Below are positions 32,782 through 43,701 of a DNA stretch of 64,000 nucleotides, one piece after another (position 1 is the first letter of the stretch; each line of letters begins with the position of its first letter). This stretch comes from Termitomyces sp. T153 (Eukaryota; Basidiomycota; Agaricomycetes; Agaricales; Lyophyllaceae). The notes beneath the pieces were generated by a model that worked only from the letters and a program-made list of their open reading frames with translations, was not told the origin of the DNA and searched no databases. A program made the translations under genes and the position numbers. The DNA lies in the NCBI GenBank assembly GCA_018296165.2, contig JACKQL020000096.1, positions 109,638 through 173,637 of the forward strand, in the 5' to 3' direction.

Positions 32782-35700
32782 TCAGTCGCGCCAACCATTT
32801 CGTCTGCCACGTTGTTTCCCTCTCATTCTCTTGTTCTCCCGGAATTCTTTAATTGCCTCCAACGCATGGGGCATATCATACTCCTTTAGCCATTCATCCT
32901 CGCTTTCATCGTATCCCTTCCACCGCACCAGAAACTCCATGACCCCACCCCTCGTTCTCCTCTCCCTCAAGATATGTTCTATTTCCACTTTGTCTCCTGT
33001 CTCCAATCGGATTGGTTGCAGTGGTCCTTGGTGTTGCCCAAATATTGTGTCTGCTTGCACTGGGACATGGAAGACATTGTGGACTGTCCAACTGTTGGGA
33101 AGCTCCAATTGGTACACTGTATCTGATAAAATTTGTGAGATTTTGAATGGGCCGAACCTCTTGAAGTCCAATTTGTGACTTGGCCAATTTAAATACAAAT
33201 CCGCTTGCTCCAGATACACTCAATCTCCTGCTATGTAATCTAGGGCCTCATCTACCCATGCATTGTGAAACCTTTTCATCCTCTCTGCCATCACTTCTAA
33301 CAATGCTCTCAGCTCACCTTGCACCTCATGTATCCTATCCAACCACATGTCCACCTTGGGTACCAACTGCCAATTGACTGGGTCTATTGAAAATGTTGGA
33401 TGGTATGCATACTCTGCATAGAATGGAGACATTCTGATTGCTGCGCTCATATGATTGTTGTATGCAAATTCCGCAAATGGCAGCCACTCTACCCAATCAT
33501 CTTAATAATAGTCAACAAATGCCCAAAGGTAAATTTCCAACTCTTGATTAGCTCTTTCTGTCTGACCATCTGTTTGTGGGTGGTGTGCTGTAGACAGAGC
33601 CAGCTTAATCCCCAATCTCTCCCACATGCATTTTGTGTATCTTGCAACAAACTGCAGCCCCCTATCAGAGACAATCTTCTTTGGTGTGCCATGGAGGCAC
33701 CAGACTCACTCCATAAAGGTGTCACACATAGCTGCCACATCATCTGTTGAATGCACGCCAAGGAAGTGAGCCTATTTTGTTGATTTATTGCAAACAACTT
33801 GTATTGCATCATAGCCACAGGACATAGGGAGAGGCCCAATGTAATCTGTGGATATATATTGCCATGGGTCATCTGGGATTTTAAGTGGTTGCAGCAGGCC
33901 AAATGGTTTCTGGCAGTGTGGCTTGATTTTTTGGCAAGTCTCACACCCATCTACATACCATTGAATATATTCTGACATCTGTGGCCAGTAGTAATTTTGT
34001 GCCACCAGTGCCAGAGTATTTGCTTGACCTGGATGACTAGCCAGGATTGAGTTGTGATAAAGCTGTAGGACTATGCATTTAACTTCATTGTCATCTGGTA
34101 CATAAATTGGTCCATGAAAGCACACTAAGCCCTCTTCCACCACAAACTCCTTCAGCCTTGCTTTCACCAATGCTGGTGCATCTGCCAGTGTTTACAATGG
34201 TGTCAGCTTTGGATCTTTCTGTGATGCCACATGGATCCTCTCCAATACATCCCCATCTGCCACAATGACCTGCACTGCTGCCACTCTTGCCACCACCTCT
34301 GACTTGCTGCACCTCTTTACTGCCACCACCACTGCATGCCTAACTGTCTTCTGTCCTCCTTCTAGCCTCTTACCTGTCAATATTTTCTGCCCTGCATTGT
34401 CATGGTGCTCTTGAGAAACTTGTGATTTGGGCATCAAGACAAACCATCTGGGCCTGTGCTGAGGCACCCTGATCTGTGGTGAATGACAAATACAAAGTGA
34501 TTTAGAAATAAGCTCCATTGTGCCTGTCTCCTATTCAAGTCACACACAGACATAAAGTATTTCAGATTCCTGTGATCTGAGAACACATCAACAGGATGTG
34601 GACTGCCCTCCAGGTAAGGCCTCCAGACCTCCAATGCCCTTACCACTGACAACAATTCTTTATTGTGCACATTGTAGTTGCACTCTGCCAGCTGTATAGC
34701 TTTAGAAAAGAATGCCACTGGCCACCACTCCCCATCATCTGCCCTCTGTAACAGGACCACTCCCACTGCAAAGTCCAATGCATCTGTCTCCACATGAAAT
34801 GGTGCATCTGTATTTGGCATTACCAACACTGGGGCCTTGACAAATGCCATCTTTAGTGCCTCAAAGCTTTTTGCTCCACCTCCCCCCACCTCCACAAACA
34901 GTCTTTCCTCTTAAGGGCTTCCAGCAGCTACAAAATTATTGCATAGTCTTCAACAAATTGTCAATAAAAATTGCAGAAGCTGAGAAACTAGTTTACATGT
35001 CATATATTGTGTGGAACTGGCCAGTCTGTGACACCACTGACTTTCACTGGGTTCATACTGACATGGCTTGGGCTAATCTTCAGCCCTGGGTAGTCCACCT
35101 CTGTAGCCTAAAAATGACACTTCTCTGGTTTTAGAAACAGATCAGCTTCCCATAACTGCTGCAAAACTTCACAAACATGTGCATCATGTTGTGCTGGGTC
35201 CTCTGAGGAAATAATGATGTTGTCAAGGTACAGTACCACATACACATCTACCAGATCATGAAACAGCTCATTAACCATGCATTAGAAGGCTGCAGGCACA
35301 TTGCAAAGGCCAAACTGCATGATCAAAAATTTGAACTGACCATATTGGGTCCAGAATGATGTTTTTCACTCATCACCTTCTCAAATCCTGACATTGTAAT
35401 AGCCCCATCACATATCAAGTGTTGTGAATACTTTTGCTGCCTTGAGCCAATCCAAAAGCTCATTTATAAGTGGAATTGGGTAAGCATCCAGTTTTGTGAC
35501 TGCATTCAGGGCCCAAAAGTCTATGACTAGCTGCAGTGACCCATCTTTTTTTTTGACAAAGACAACTGGTGCTCTGCAGGGCACACTGGATGGTTGAATG
35601 TACCCTTTTGCCAAATTTTCATCAATAAACTGACACAGTACCCATAATTCTGCTGGTGCTAGCTGGTACAACTTTCCTGGTAGTGGAACTTTAGCTCCAT

Positions 35701-35880
35701 CTACTAGCTTGATGTTCAGGTCATGCTTTCAATGGCCAGGTAGGTGTTCCAATTTGTGTTTATCAAAGACATCCAAATATTCATGAAACTCCTGGGGCAC
35801 CATCTCCTCCACAGTTTTCACTTCCACCCCCTCCTTCTATGCTGTGCTTTCTGCCAAGGACTGTGAAATGCTTTGTGTTG
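32782..35880 (-). pseudogene. pol of Gypsy-2 (RT to chromodomain)
   Basis: From right to left on the minus strand: RT with PVVFVKKKDGSLQLVIDFWA (~35560) and the catalytic box YLDNII (~35235) in place of YLDD. RNase H with VETDALDFAVGVVL and SDHRNLKYF (34895-34434). Integrase zinc site LQLYHNSILASH...CETC and core start YISTDYIGPLP (34170-33772). Integrase tail KLDFKRFGPFKISQI, then chromodomain VEIEHILRERR...FLVRWKGYDESEDEWL (32782-33219), which is still open. Stops and shifts separate the blocks. The chromodomain end retains CpG and is the least decayed segment. Confidence 0.8.
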
Positions 35881-36108
35881 CTGCTACATGCCTGCTAGGT
35901 GCTTGCAATTGAGGACCTGCAATGGTATGCACCAACTGCAAGTCCCACTGCTGCTCCAGGTAAGCCTGGCCTTGAGTCCCTGTGCTTGATTGAGCACCTT
36001 CATCTGCAATGGCAACAGCATTTTCTATACATGCCTGTGCAACTTGCACTGCATCCTGCCATTGGCTCCATTAAAAGCATGTCACCCTAGTCTATTTATG
36101 TTTTAGAC

Positions 36109-37156
36109 TGTCAGGTTCTGCTGACTATGGAGGCTCAGCTACACTGGGTGAGTCCTTACTAGGTGGATGTGATGTCCTGTGCTTGACCCTAGTGCTCTGG
36201 AGGTGGTGCAGACTAGAGGGACTTGCAAGGGGAAGCCAAGGGAAGTGGTCTGAGCAAGTCCAGAGTGGTCTGGGAAAGTCTAAGACCAAGTATATCAAAT
36301 GTTGGGCTTGGGTGGGTGTTAGGAACAAGTTCATAGGCACACAAATAGACTGTGGGGTAAGTGGAGGCTTCACAAAGGAGGGGAGCAGAGCCAGAGTCTG
36401 ATGGGGGATCAATCAAGACTGATGGGTCCTGGGGCTGAGCAAAGGGCAAGGTCCAGAGTTGTTGTAAGAATGTTTGAAGGTTGTAGCATATGCATGGAGT
36501 TCATAATGATGTTGGGGTGAAAGGGACTTAGGAAAACAAAGGAAATAGAAATAGTTGAGGAGAGATGGAGACAAGATGAGACAGAATAGAGGAAAGAAAT
36601 AGATTTGAGACTAGAGACAGAAATGGAGACAGAAAGAAACACAAGACACAAGTAACCAGTTAATGTAATATCAAGACTGATGTCACAGATGCTACTCTAC
36701 ATCTTTATATACTAACCACTGGACATTCTCCAGAGGTTGGGGATGCAACAGCAGGGTTTGTTACAACTGCACAAGGTTGACAGGTGTCAGTTCTGATTAG
36801 AGGGTGGGCCACAGTGATATTCTAATGGGAATGCAGTCCATCCCACAGTTGTTGGAGAACTTTGGAGGGGTTGTAGGGGTTGTGGGAGTGGTTGGTTGAT
36901 GACTGCCTGAGCCAGGAGAAGTGTCAGAGGAGCTTGGAGGCCTTGTAAGTGAGAGGAGGAGCTGAGGAGGCTTACAGGGGATGTGTTGGGGGTTTACCAG
37001 GAGAACATTGGGGTTTGCTGGGGAAGTGTTGGAGTTAGCTGGGGCAGGTGCCATGGGTCAAAAAGGTTGGGGTGGGTTGGGGGGAGTGTTGGGGAGTGCT
37101 CCAGGAAGGTGGGGTGACCTGGGAGGAGGTCCAGAGGTGTGGAGCAGGTTGTGACA
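36109..37156 (+). repeat. Solo LTR (family S) inside Gypsy-2
   Basis: 1048 bp, TGTCAGGTTCTGCTGAC...TTGTGACA, same family and orientation as 12403-13572. Flanks TAGAC (36104-36108) and CAGAC (37157-37161) fit a 5-bp target duplication with one C-to-T change. TATA-like sequence at 36705-36713. Confidence 0.75.
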
Positions 37157-38240
37157 CAGACCATAGAACTTCTCTGCCTGTATTGGGCATGTTGGATGTG
37201 TACCAGCTGGTGCTGCACAGGTTTTTATTCATGCAAAGGCCCTCACAGAGTACCATTTGCCACTGCATAAACTCAGCTTCAATAACTTCACTCCTCCTCC
37301 TCTGGTGCCATGACCACTTCACCACACTTTTCTGCTGTGACCCTCCTACATTCTGCATGTCTCATCATCTCCATTGCTCTCTTCAATGGGGGGCACCTTG
37401 GTCCACCAGGGATCTGGGGCTGGCTACTCATGGTCACCACTATTGATGACAGACAGTGCTCCTAACAGAATTTGGAGCTGAAATCTATTGTTGAACGCTC
37501 CCAACTGATGGTTAGGTTATGCAGCTGGAGCCAACTGACACCCAGAATCAGATTATCATCCCTGATATCTACAATGTCAAACACCAGAGTCTCTATGTGC
37601 ACCCTCAACATCACCTGCAAATGTACCTCCTCTATGATAAGACCTGACCAAACTTCTGAGTTGTCAATGGTATGGAGTTGCATAGGTTGTTTCTTGGTAA
37701 CCATGGGTATTCCTTGCTTGGACACAAAGTGAGGGTTCACAAAACAGCAGCTTGCACTCAAATCCACCATTGCACAAGTGTCAACAATGTCCAGGGTTTC
37801 TAATGTCTGACTATGGATCTGCAGAGTGACAGGGAGTTCCAAAGCAGAGTGAGGAGACCAGGGAGAGCATGTGTGAATGACTGTGGCACAACCTTGATGT
37901 GGACAGCAGTGTTTCTGTTCTGGTCTGAGTGTCATCTTGTTGGGTACAAGAAGGATTGTGCCTTTCTCTGGGGCCAGTATCACAAATCTGCTTTGAGACA
38001 AGGCTGTTTTGTGTCCCACCTCCAACTTTCCTGTATGTATCAAACCCAAGGCTTTCCAACAGACCTGTCTCATAATTTCTTTGATATGCAGTGCCCAGCT
38101 CGGGCATGCCACCACCACATATGCACTGCTCTCACACTTATAACAACCCATCATGTGTCTTTGTGTTCCTTCTTTGTATGTAGCAGACAATTCTGCACAG
38201 AACAGCTGCAACACTCAAGCCATGCACCGTTCTGTCATGT
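37157..38240 (-). pseudogene. gag tail and protease of Gypsy-2
   Basis: The minus-strand frame 38214-37462 holds a degraded zinc knuckle (CYKCESSAYVVVAC, His missing) and a retropepsin: MVDLSASCCFVNPHFVSKQG in place of a D-S-G-A motif, then DDNLILGVSWLQLHN. The capsid-coding part expected between the 5' LTR and the knuckle is absent; only ~75 bp separate them. Confidence 0.7.
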
Positions 38241-38277
38241 CTGGCAGCTCACTGCCCATCCAAGAAATTTTAAAGAG

Positions 38278-38288
38278 AGCTTGATTCA
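38278..38288 (-). promoter_or_regulatory. Self-primer binding site of Gypsy-2
   Basis: On the minus strand TGAATCAAGCT begins 2 nt after the 5' LTR end. It is the exact reverse complement of AGCTTGATTCA inside that LTR (complement of 38401-38411). Spacing (2 nt) and length (11 nt) equal those of Gypsy-1 although the sequences differ. Confidence 0.8.
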
Positions 38289-38290
38289 AG

Positions 38291-38469
38291 TGTAAGGTTC
38301 TGTCTTGTAACTCGCAACACGACACAACAGAAGCTGTAAAACAAAATTGTATTGTGTGCTGTAGTGATGTTTGTGTAGTGTACACATCTGTAAAACGAAA
38401 TGAATCAAGCTAAGGACTCTCTACCTATGGAGCGACTAGTTGTGCAGTTGTCACGTGCGTACCGTGACA
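38291..38469 (-). repeat. 5' LTR of Gypsy-2 (right)
   Basis: 179 bp, TGTAAGG...GTGACA on the plus strand, followed by CCCGT. CpGs of the left LTR appear as CA or TG here (for example GCGACACGAC versus ACGACACAAC). Confidence 0.85.
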
Positions 38470-38474
38470 CCCGT

Positions 38475-39299
38475 CACCTACATAGACCCAATGACCTCGC
38501 GCTCCCATTTTCCCGAGTCAAGTCTTCAGTGAAGTTACGAGGGGCTGTGCACATTCCTGTTCCGGTGACATAATTCTGTGAATAGCAGTCTATTTCGAAG
38601 TGTTCTTGCGTATACAGCTCTTTTAGCAAACCCACCGAGGATTCAACGTATACGTCTGAGTGCGATGATCCATTAAGCACACCTATCAACCACTGTTTTC
38701 TGTTGTCCTGCGACATGTACCAGACCTCACTCCAGTCGCCCAACTTCTAAAGAAGTTGGCCCATGGCAGGGGAGCGTGCCCAACAGCGCGAGATATCCTT
38801 TGAATCGCGCGTTGTTAACCTAAGGTGTGTCGTTGCTTTTTCCAGCCTGTAAGCTTGAAAGTTCAAGGAGTAGCCTAACTATCGCGGCTGCTCGAAGTCC
38901 CCGCTACCGCATCCTTTTTTATGTACGGTATAATGTTGCAAGGTTTTATGATGTACCCAGTACGAGTCCATGAAGCCGAATTCGGAGCCGTGGGCAAATG
39001 ACGTCTGACATTAAAAATACTGACCAAAAATGATGTGTAAAGCCTCATGACTATTGTAGTCTTGTAGAAGGGTCCCTGCTGAGACGACCTTGACTGCGTC
39101 GAAACCTTATGTGTGAGTAGCGATATTTCTAGCGCATCAGCACGTTCGTCGATCTCTCTGAATTTCTCAGGAGCTTAGGCCACGGCGCGGGTTTTATAGA
39201 CAGTGCGGCATAACTCGAATTCAACTTTGATATTTTTCACGAGTGTCCAACGCATAATACGACCATTTACACGCAGAATCAGTACTAGTACACGCAGCC
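38475..39299. other. Intergenic DNA right of Gypsy-2
   Basis: A minus-strand open frame (38474-38743, 89 codons) begins within the target duplication and is not recognised. I see no supported gene. Confidence 0.35.
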
Positions 39300-40260
39300 C
39301 AATCCCGCCGCCTGTAAACATCAGGACATTCACCCCGGAATGCCTACAAAGCAGCGATTTCCTTGATCTCTCTAACGAAAATGACAGGCTAATCAAATCA
39401 ATACTCGAGGATGGCCAAGTTTCCGCAGGTCGACTGTTTCACGGGATGGGCAGTAAACGCTTACCGGAAAAAACTCAAGGTTTTTTGTACTTTCTCCCAA
39501 CCCACGCCTTTCACGCTTCAGGGTCACAAAACCCTCTGATTCGGCGTCTTTCAAAACGGCTTTGGCCTCTTGAGGCCTGACGGCGAGCTCAAGAAGGTCG
39601 TAATCACTCTCAAAACACCACAAGGATAAAACCATGTTCTTGACCTTTCTGGAGCAGCCGTTTGTGTTGGACTTGAAAGTTAGGCTCTCCCCAGGCTGTG
39701 AAGAAATATCAATTGCCGATACTATGCTCAAATCCTTCTGATCGAAATTGCTCAATGTTCAAAGGTGAGCAGATGGTCCATTGATAGTGTGTATTGTTAC
39801 CGATATTCAGGAAAACGCATGGTTTCAATCGAACAACCAGTACACAGCACGTCGATGGTTATGCGAGTCCTGAAGATTCTTGAAACCATTGAGCCAGTCG
39901 AACCTGATGCTCTAGTGCATCCAATTCCGATACCTGGCACCTTGCTGAGATACCACTTGGCGACGTAAAGTCCGAATTAGGAAACTTGAATCCCCGTTTT
40001 TGAGACTTCTTCCAAGCATCACGCAGTGTTCCTTGACTTCATTCTATAATATGTGCAAACCTTTTGCCATCAGGCGCTCTCTGTCGTTTGATAATTGTGT
40101 CAGGACGATCAGTTCATTGGACCCATGCTGCCTACAATCTTCTGACTTCATTGTTCTTTCTGGTTGCAAGAAGATTCGGATCTGGGGACATGTCGAATCA
40201 CGAGGGTCAGTCGAGGTATCATCTAAATCGGGACTTGCGAGCATGAAATAGATGCATGGA
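39300..40260 (+). pseudogene. Decayed fragments of an unidentified gene family (plus strand)
   Basis: Two plus-strand frames share a motif: TPECLQSSDFLDLSNEND (about 39330) and LDPCCLQSSDFIVLSG (about 40115). Between them, 39800-39950 (IEQPVHSTSMVMRVL...PIPIPGTLL) resembles the minus-strand relic at 42660-42810. The same two blocks occur in inverted order at 42330-43280. No full gene can be built; the family is unrecognised. Confidence 0.4.
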
Positions 40261-40777
40261 GCACCAAGTGCACGGATCACCAATACCGACACTATCTCAC
40301 TTGCCGCTGGCGTCTTCACCATGGTGACCTCGAAAAGTTGAGCATCGCTGTTATTACTCTACATGTCAGGCTTCTAGCGATTCAGTGGAACCAACACCGC
40401 GTACTTTGATCCAAACTACGCAGACTACCCTGCGCTGCGCACATCATCATCAAGTTCGTCGATGGGAACCAGCCTGATACAAGGGCATACCTACGTATCA
40501 AGCTCAATGCCTGCTTACGTTATTCAGGGATGGCTGGTTGAATGAAATCCTTGTTTGGAGGAAAATCTACATATGCCAATAGAGGAGGAAATATATATCT
40601 ATACTATCCACCCAGTGCACGAGCGTATGCAATTGAGGGAAGCAATTGACAGATAGATGTACGTTAGACACCCCGGAAAAGTCCGAAAACACAGACACGG
40701 TGTGGTTGTGTTTTTCCGTTCCTGCCCTACGTTCACCAAAAAGTCTCCCTCCTCGCTCTCCGTAGACTAACACCGCG

Positions 40778-41474
40778 ATGCAAGCTGCCCTCCGCCTCGC
40801 GCGCCAGCGTGCCCCTCTCCGTGCGGTCCGTCGCCTCGCTACCACCGCCAGTCCCTCCTCCGTCGCCTCTTCTGCCCCGCTCACCGCCTCCAGGATCACA
40901 CCTATCCCTCTAGCTAACGTCGAGGCTCAGTGGGCGAAGCTCAGCTCGGAGGAGAAGCTCTCTGTCCAGGAGCAGCTTGAGGAGGTCCAGAAGAAGGACT
41001 GGAAATCTCTTACTCTCGACGAGAAAAAAGCCGGTGCGTCCCGGGACCACCTTGCCCACCCCCGGTTCTGTGTTATGCTCGATACTCATTGTATTGAATA
41101 GCATACTACGTGGCATTTGGCCCCCATGGACCGAGGACACCTATAAGCCAGCCTGGTGATACTGCCAAGATCTTTTTCTGGACCCTAGCTCTCGTTGCTA
41201 TTGGCGGTAGTCTATTCGCGACTGCCCGTTACTTCGGTGAGTACTGCGATAACGAGGTTTTTTAACATGATGTCGACGCGTGTACCGCAGCCCCTCCGCC
41301 ACCAAAGACCATTTCAAAAGAGTGGGAAGAGGCTACCAATGCCCGTGCTCTAGAGATGAAGCTCAACCCTATCACCGGTACGTCTCCCTTTTCTTCGCCC
41401 AACATCTATCTCATTCTATCCCAGGTATCTCGTCGGAGGACTACAAAGGCAAGGGCTACGTGACACACAAATAA
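40778..41474 (+). CDS. COX5: Cytochrome c oxidase subunit 5 (mammalian COX4 family)
   Basis: Exons 40778-41033, 41102-41236, 41291-41377 and 41425-41474 (introns 68, 54 and 47 nt), 175 residues. The N-terminus MQAALRLARQRAPLRAVRR is an Arg-rich mitochondrial presequence. The mature part has ANVEAQWAKLSSEEK, KKDWKSLTLDEKKAAYYVAFGPHGPR, one transmembrane helix at ~109-130 (IFFWTLALVAIGGSLFATAR), then the conserved PKTISKEWEEATNARA...KLNPITGISSEDYKGKGYV tail. It is a nuclear-encoded subunit of respiratory complex IV in the inner mitochondrial membrane. Length, single helix and exon phases fit an intact gene. The flanks contain decayed repeats in opposite orientations, but the gene itself shows no damage and normal CpG. 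Confidence 0.93.
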
Positions 41475-42299
41475 TTATTGATTCGTTATGTACCTTTTGG
41501 GATGGACGAACACAAAACTCCTTCTTCCTACTTTTGTGTTCTCCTCTACACGTTGCTTGCGGCTGCAATACTATCTGTCGCCATCAGCTAGAATGGATCA
41601 CTTCGAGGTCCAGAAACCTTACACTGACAATGCAATTAATCAATCCAATTCCACATGCATCGTTTATGAAATATTCATGTCGTGTCTCACACGCGGCGTC
41701 AGCGAGCTTTTTTTTTCTTTGGAATCCTTGTTCCATCCATGGCTCATCGATATGTCTGCGAGTCCATAATTTGTGGTCTCCGTTGTGTGTACTGGTAGTG
41801 GCAACGACAAAGGGTACGCAACCAATATTTGACCCTTCAAGTTACCTGGAAAATGACATTTGTGCACGTGGCATATCATGATGCCATCATTGGCCCGGAC
41901 TAAAAATATGATGTTCGCGGTCATATGATACCCATATGATACCCCTAACAATGACGTGCAGGAACAGAAATCATTGCGCGACGCGGTGGACACGTCGAAA
42001 ATGCCGTATACAATAAAATCGAGAACATTCCATCTCTCCGAGTCACCGACTGATTGATTTTACTAGTTCTCTGTCCTCAGGAGCCCTTGTGTATCACAGA
42101 AATACTGCAATAAAATGGCCACAGGCCACGCAACGTAGTTCAAATGTCTGCTACAAAATCAAAGCATTCTCTCAGCAACCCCTCTGGCAAGTCTGCCACC
42201 GACAGAACCATGGATCGAAACGTCACCGTCTTCGTTGAGCAATCGCTCACACGCGGGCGCGCATTGTAATGAGTCATCCACGGACTTGATGGAATTAGG
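41475..42299. other. 3' flank of COX5 / intergenic
   Basis: No supported gene; only short frames without protein-like features. Confidence 0.4.
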
Positions 42300-43290
42300 T
42301 ATTCTCAAAATACGCAAGACTACAAAGTTTCACCATGGATGCTCTGGAAATGTTGATCGCTCAAAGCGCAAAACAGGCCTCCCTGAAAGAGAATTATAAT
42401 GAATTCTGACGAGTAGAAAAGCACACACCGGCATAGGTATAAAGAGGTCGCAATTAGCGATATCGATGTGGATTTGATGTGGCTGATAGCTCTCACCCAT
42501 AGATTTGATAAAACTTGGACGCTGTTCCATCATCAAACCTGATGAAAAACGTTCGTCCAGTTCTGGAATCATAGAAGGGAGAAAGAGACTGCATAGACAG
42601 GTGATGTAGCCTCTTGTAACGTGAACAATGTCTCAAACCAAGATTACGAATTTTGTGCATTCGATTAAAGGCCACCGTTATGATCAAAGTACCTGATTGT
42701 GGAACGGGTTGGGCCACATTGACATCTTCGACAAGCGGTTGCACAGGTTCCCGCATGATGATGGATGTATTGTTGACGTGCTCAGTTAACGATAGTTGTT
42801 CGAACTTCAAAGTGGAATCCTACCATTAATTGACCTGAATATTATTCATTCCCTATCGGTGAAAACACACTTTTTCGCCAACGGTGTCGATCATCTTTAT
42901 GTAGAGTTGTCGGTACAACGTCACGACAAAAGGCTGCTCAAGGCAACGTCGGCGAACAAGAGTTCCACGTGGAATATTGGCTGGTATCTTGAACGATCAA
43001 CTCGTCGAGGGGAGCCCCAACGGAATAGCACCGTCCAACCTCATGAGGTCAGTGCTATTCTCAAAAGAAGTTGGGTCAGAAGCTCCAGTGATCAGGAAGC
43101 GAATTTCACGAGTCGTGATGACAGTACGAAGAACCTTGATCGTCCCGAGACGTTGCCAATATCCCCCTGAAGTTTGAACTGACGCTCTTTTATGTTCTGC
43201 ATGATGCTGCAGTGCAAGACGCTGTCGGAAGTGTCGAGAAAATCGCTGGTTTGAAGGCGCTCCGGGTCAAGGTCCATGTTGTGCGCCGAA
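42300..43290 (-). pseudogene. Decayed fragments of the same unidentified gene family (minus strand)
   Basis: On the minus strand: LDPERLQTSDFLDTSD (about 43265), then RSRFFVLSSRLVKFASL, and further left FEQLSLTEHVNNTSIIMREP...PVPQSGTLIITVAF (42810-42690). The first and third blocks match the plus-strand fragments at 39330/40115 and 39800-39950. Frames shift repeatedly, so it is scored as a relic. Product unknown. Confidence 0.4.
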
Positions 43291-43701
43291 AAGGTGGACT
43301 TTTATTTTTGCCAGTCGTCCACACCCCAAGCCAAAGTAGCGACGCAAGGTGCCCTTGAAGGCCAGCATAGCAGTCAGTAATACACACCTGTACACCGGAT
43401 AGTTTGCCGCGTCGGTACAATACAGTGGTCACGAGAGGACTGAAAATGTCCGTGTCCAATTTTGGAAACGTCCGCGTCATGGACAGCGGACCGCGTTCCA
43501 ACCAACTTCTATCATGTTCACACATCCTTTTTTACTATCTCTGCCAGTGCTTCTGCAAGACCCGAGCCTCTCTGTTCAAATACAATGGGTCATGAGACGC
43601 ATCGGGTGCCCGTGCTCCCATCAACTGCCACCACTGCTGGCATAAAGGCGTCCGAAACACGATATTCATCGTCAATCCTGATACATAACGAACATCACCA
43701 A

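Larger units (their letters stand above)
32541..38469 (-). mobile_element. Gypsy-2: minus-strand chromodomain Gypsy element, dead, carrying a solo LTR
   Basis: LTRs at 32541-32724 and 38291-38469 and target duplication CCCGT (32536-32540, 38470-38474). Reading on the minus strand: 5' LTR, self-primer site, zinc knuckle and protease (the capsid part is deleted), then RT, RNase H, integrase, chromodomain, polypurine tract and 3' LTR. A 1048-bp solo LTR of family S sits between protease and RT. CpG is nearly absent from about 33240 to 38240 but present at the left end and left LTR. LTR differences are mainly CG in the left copy versus CA/TG in the right. Confidence 0.85.

Noticed and set aside
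32831..33178. Plus-strand frame opposite the Gypsy-2 chromodomain
   Set aside because: The minus strand carries a clear chromodomain; the plus frame is its shadow.
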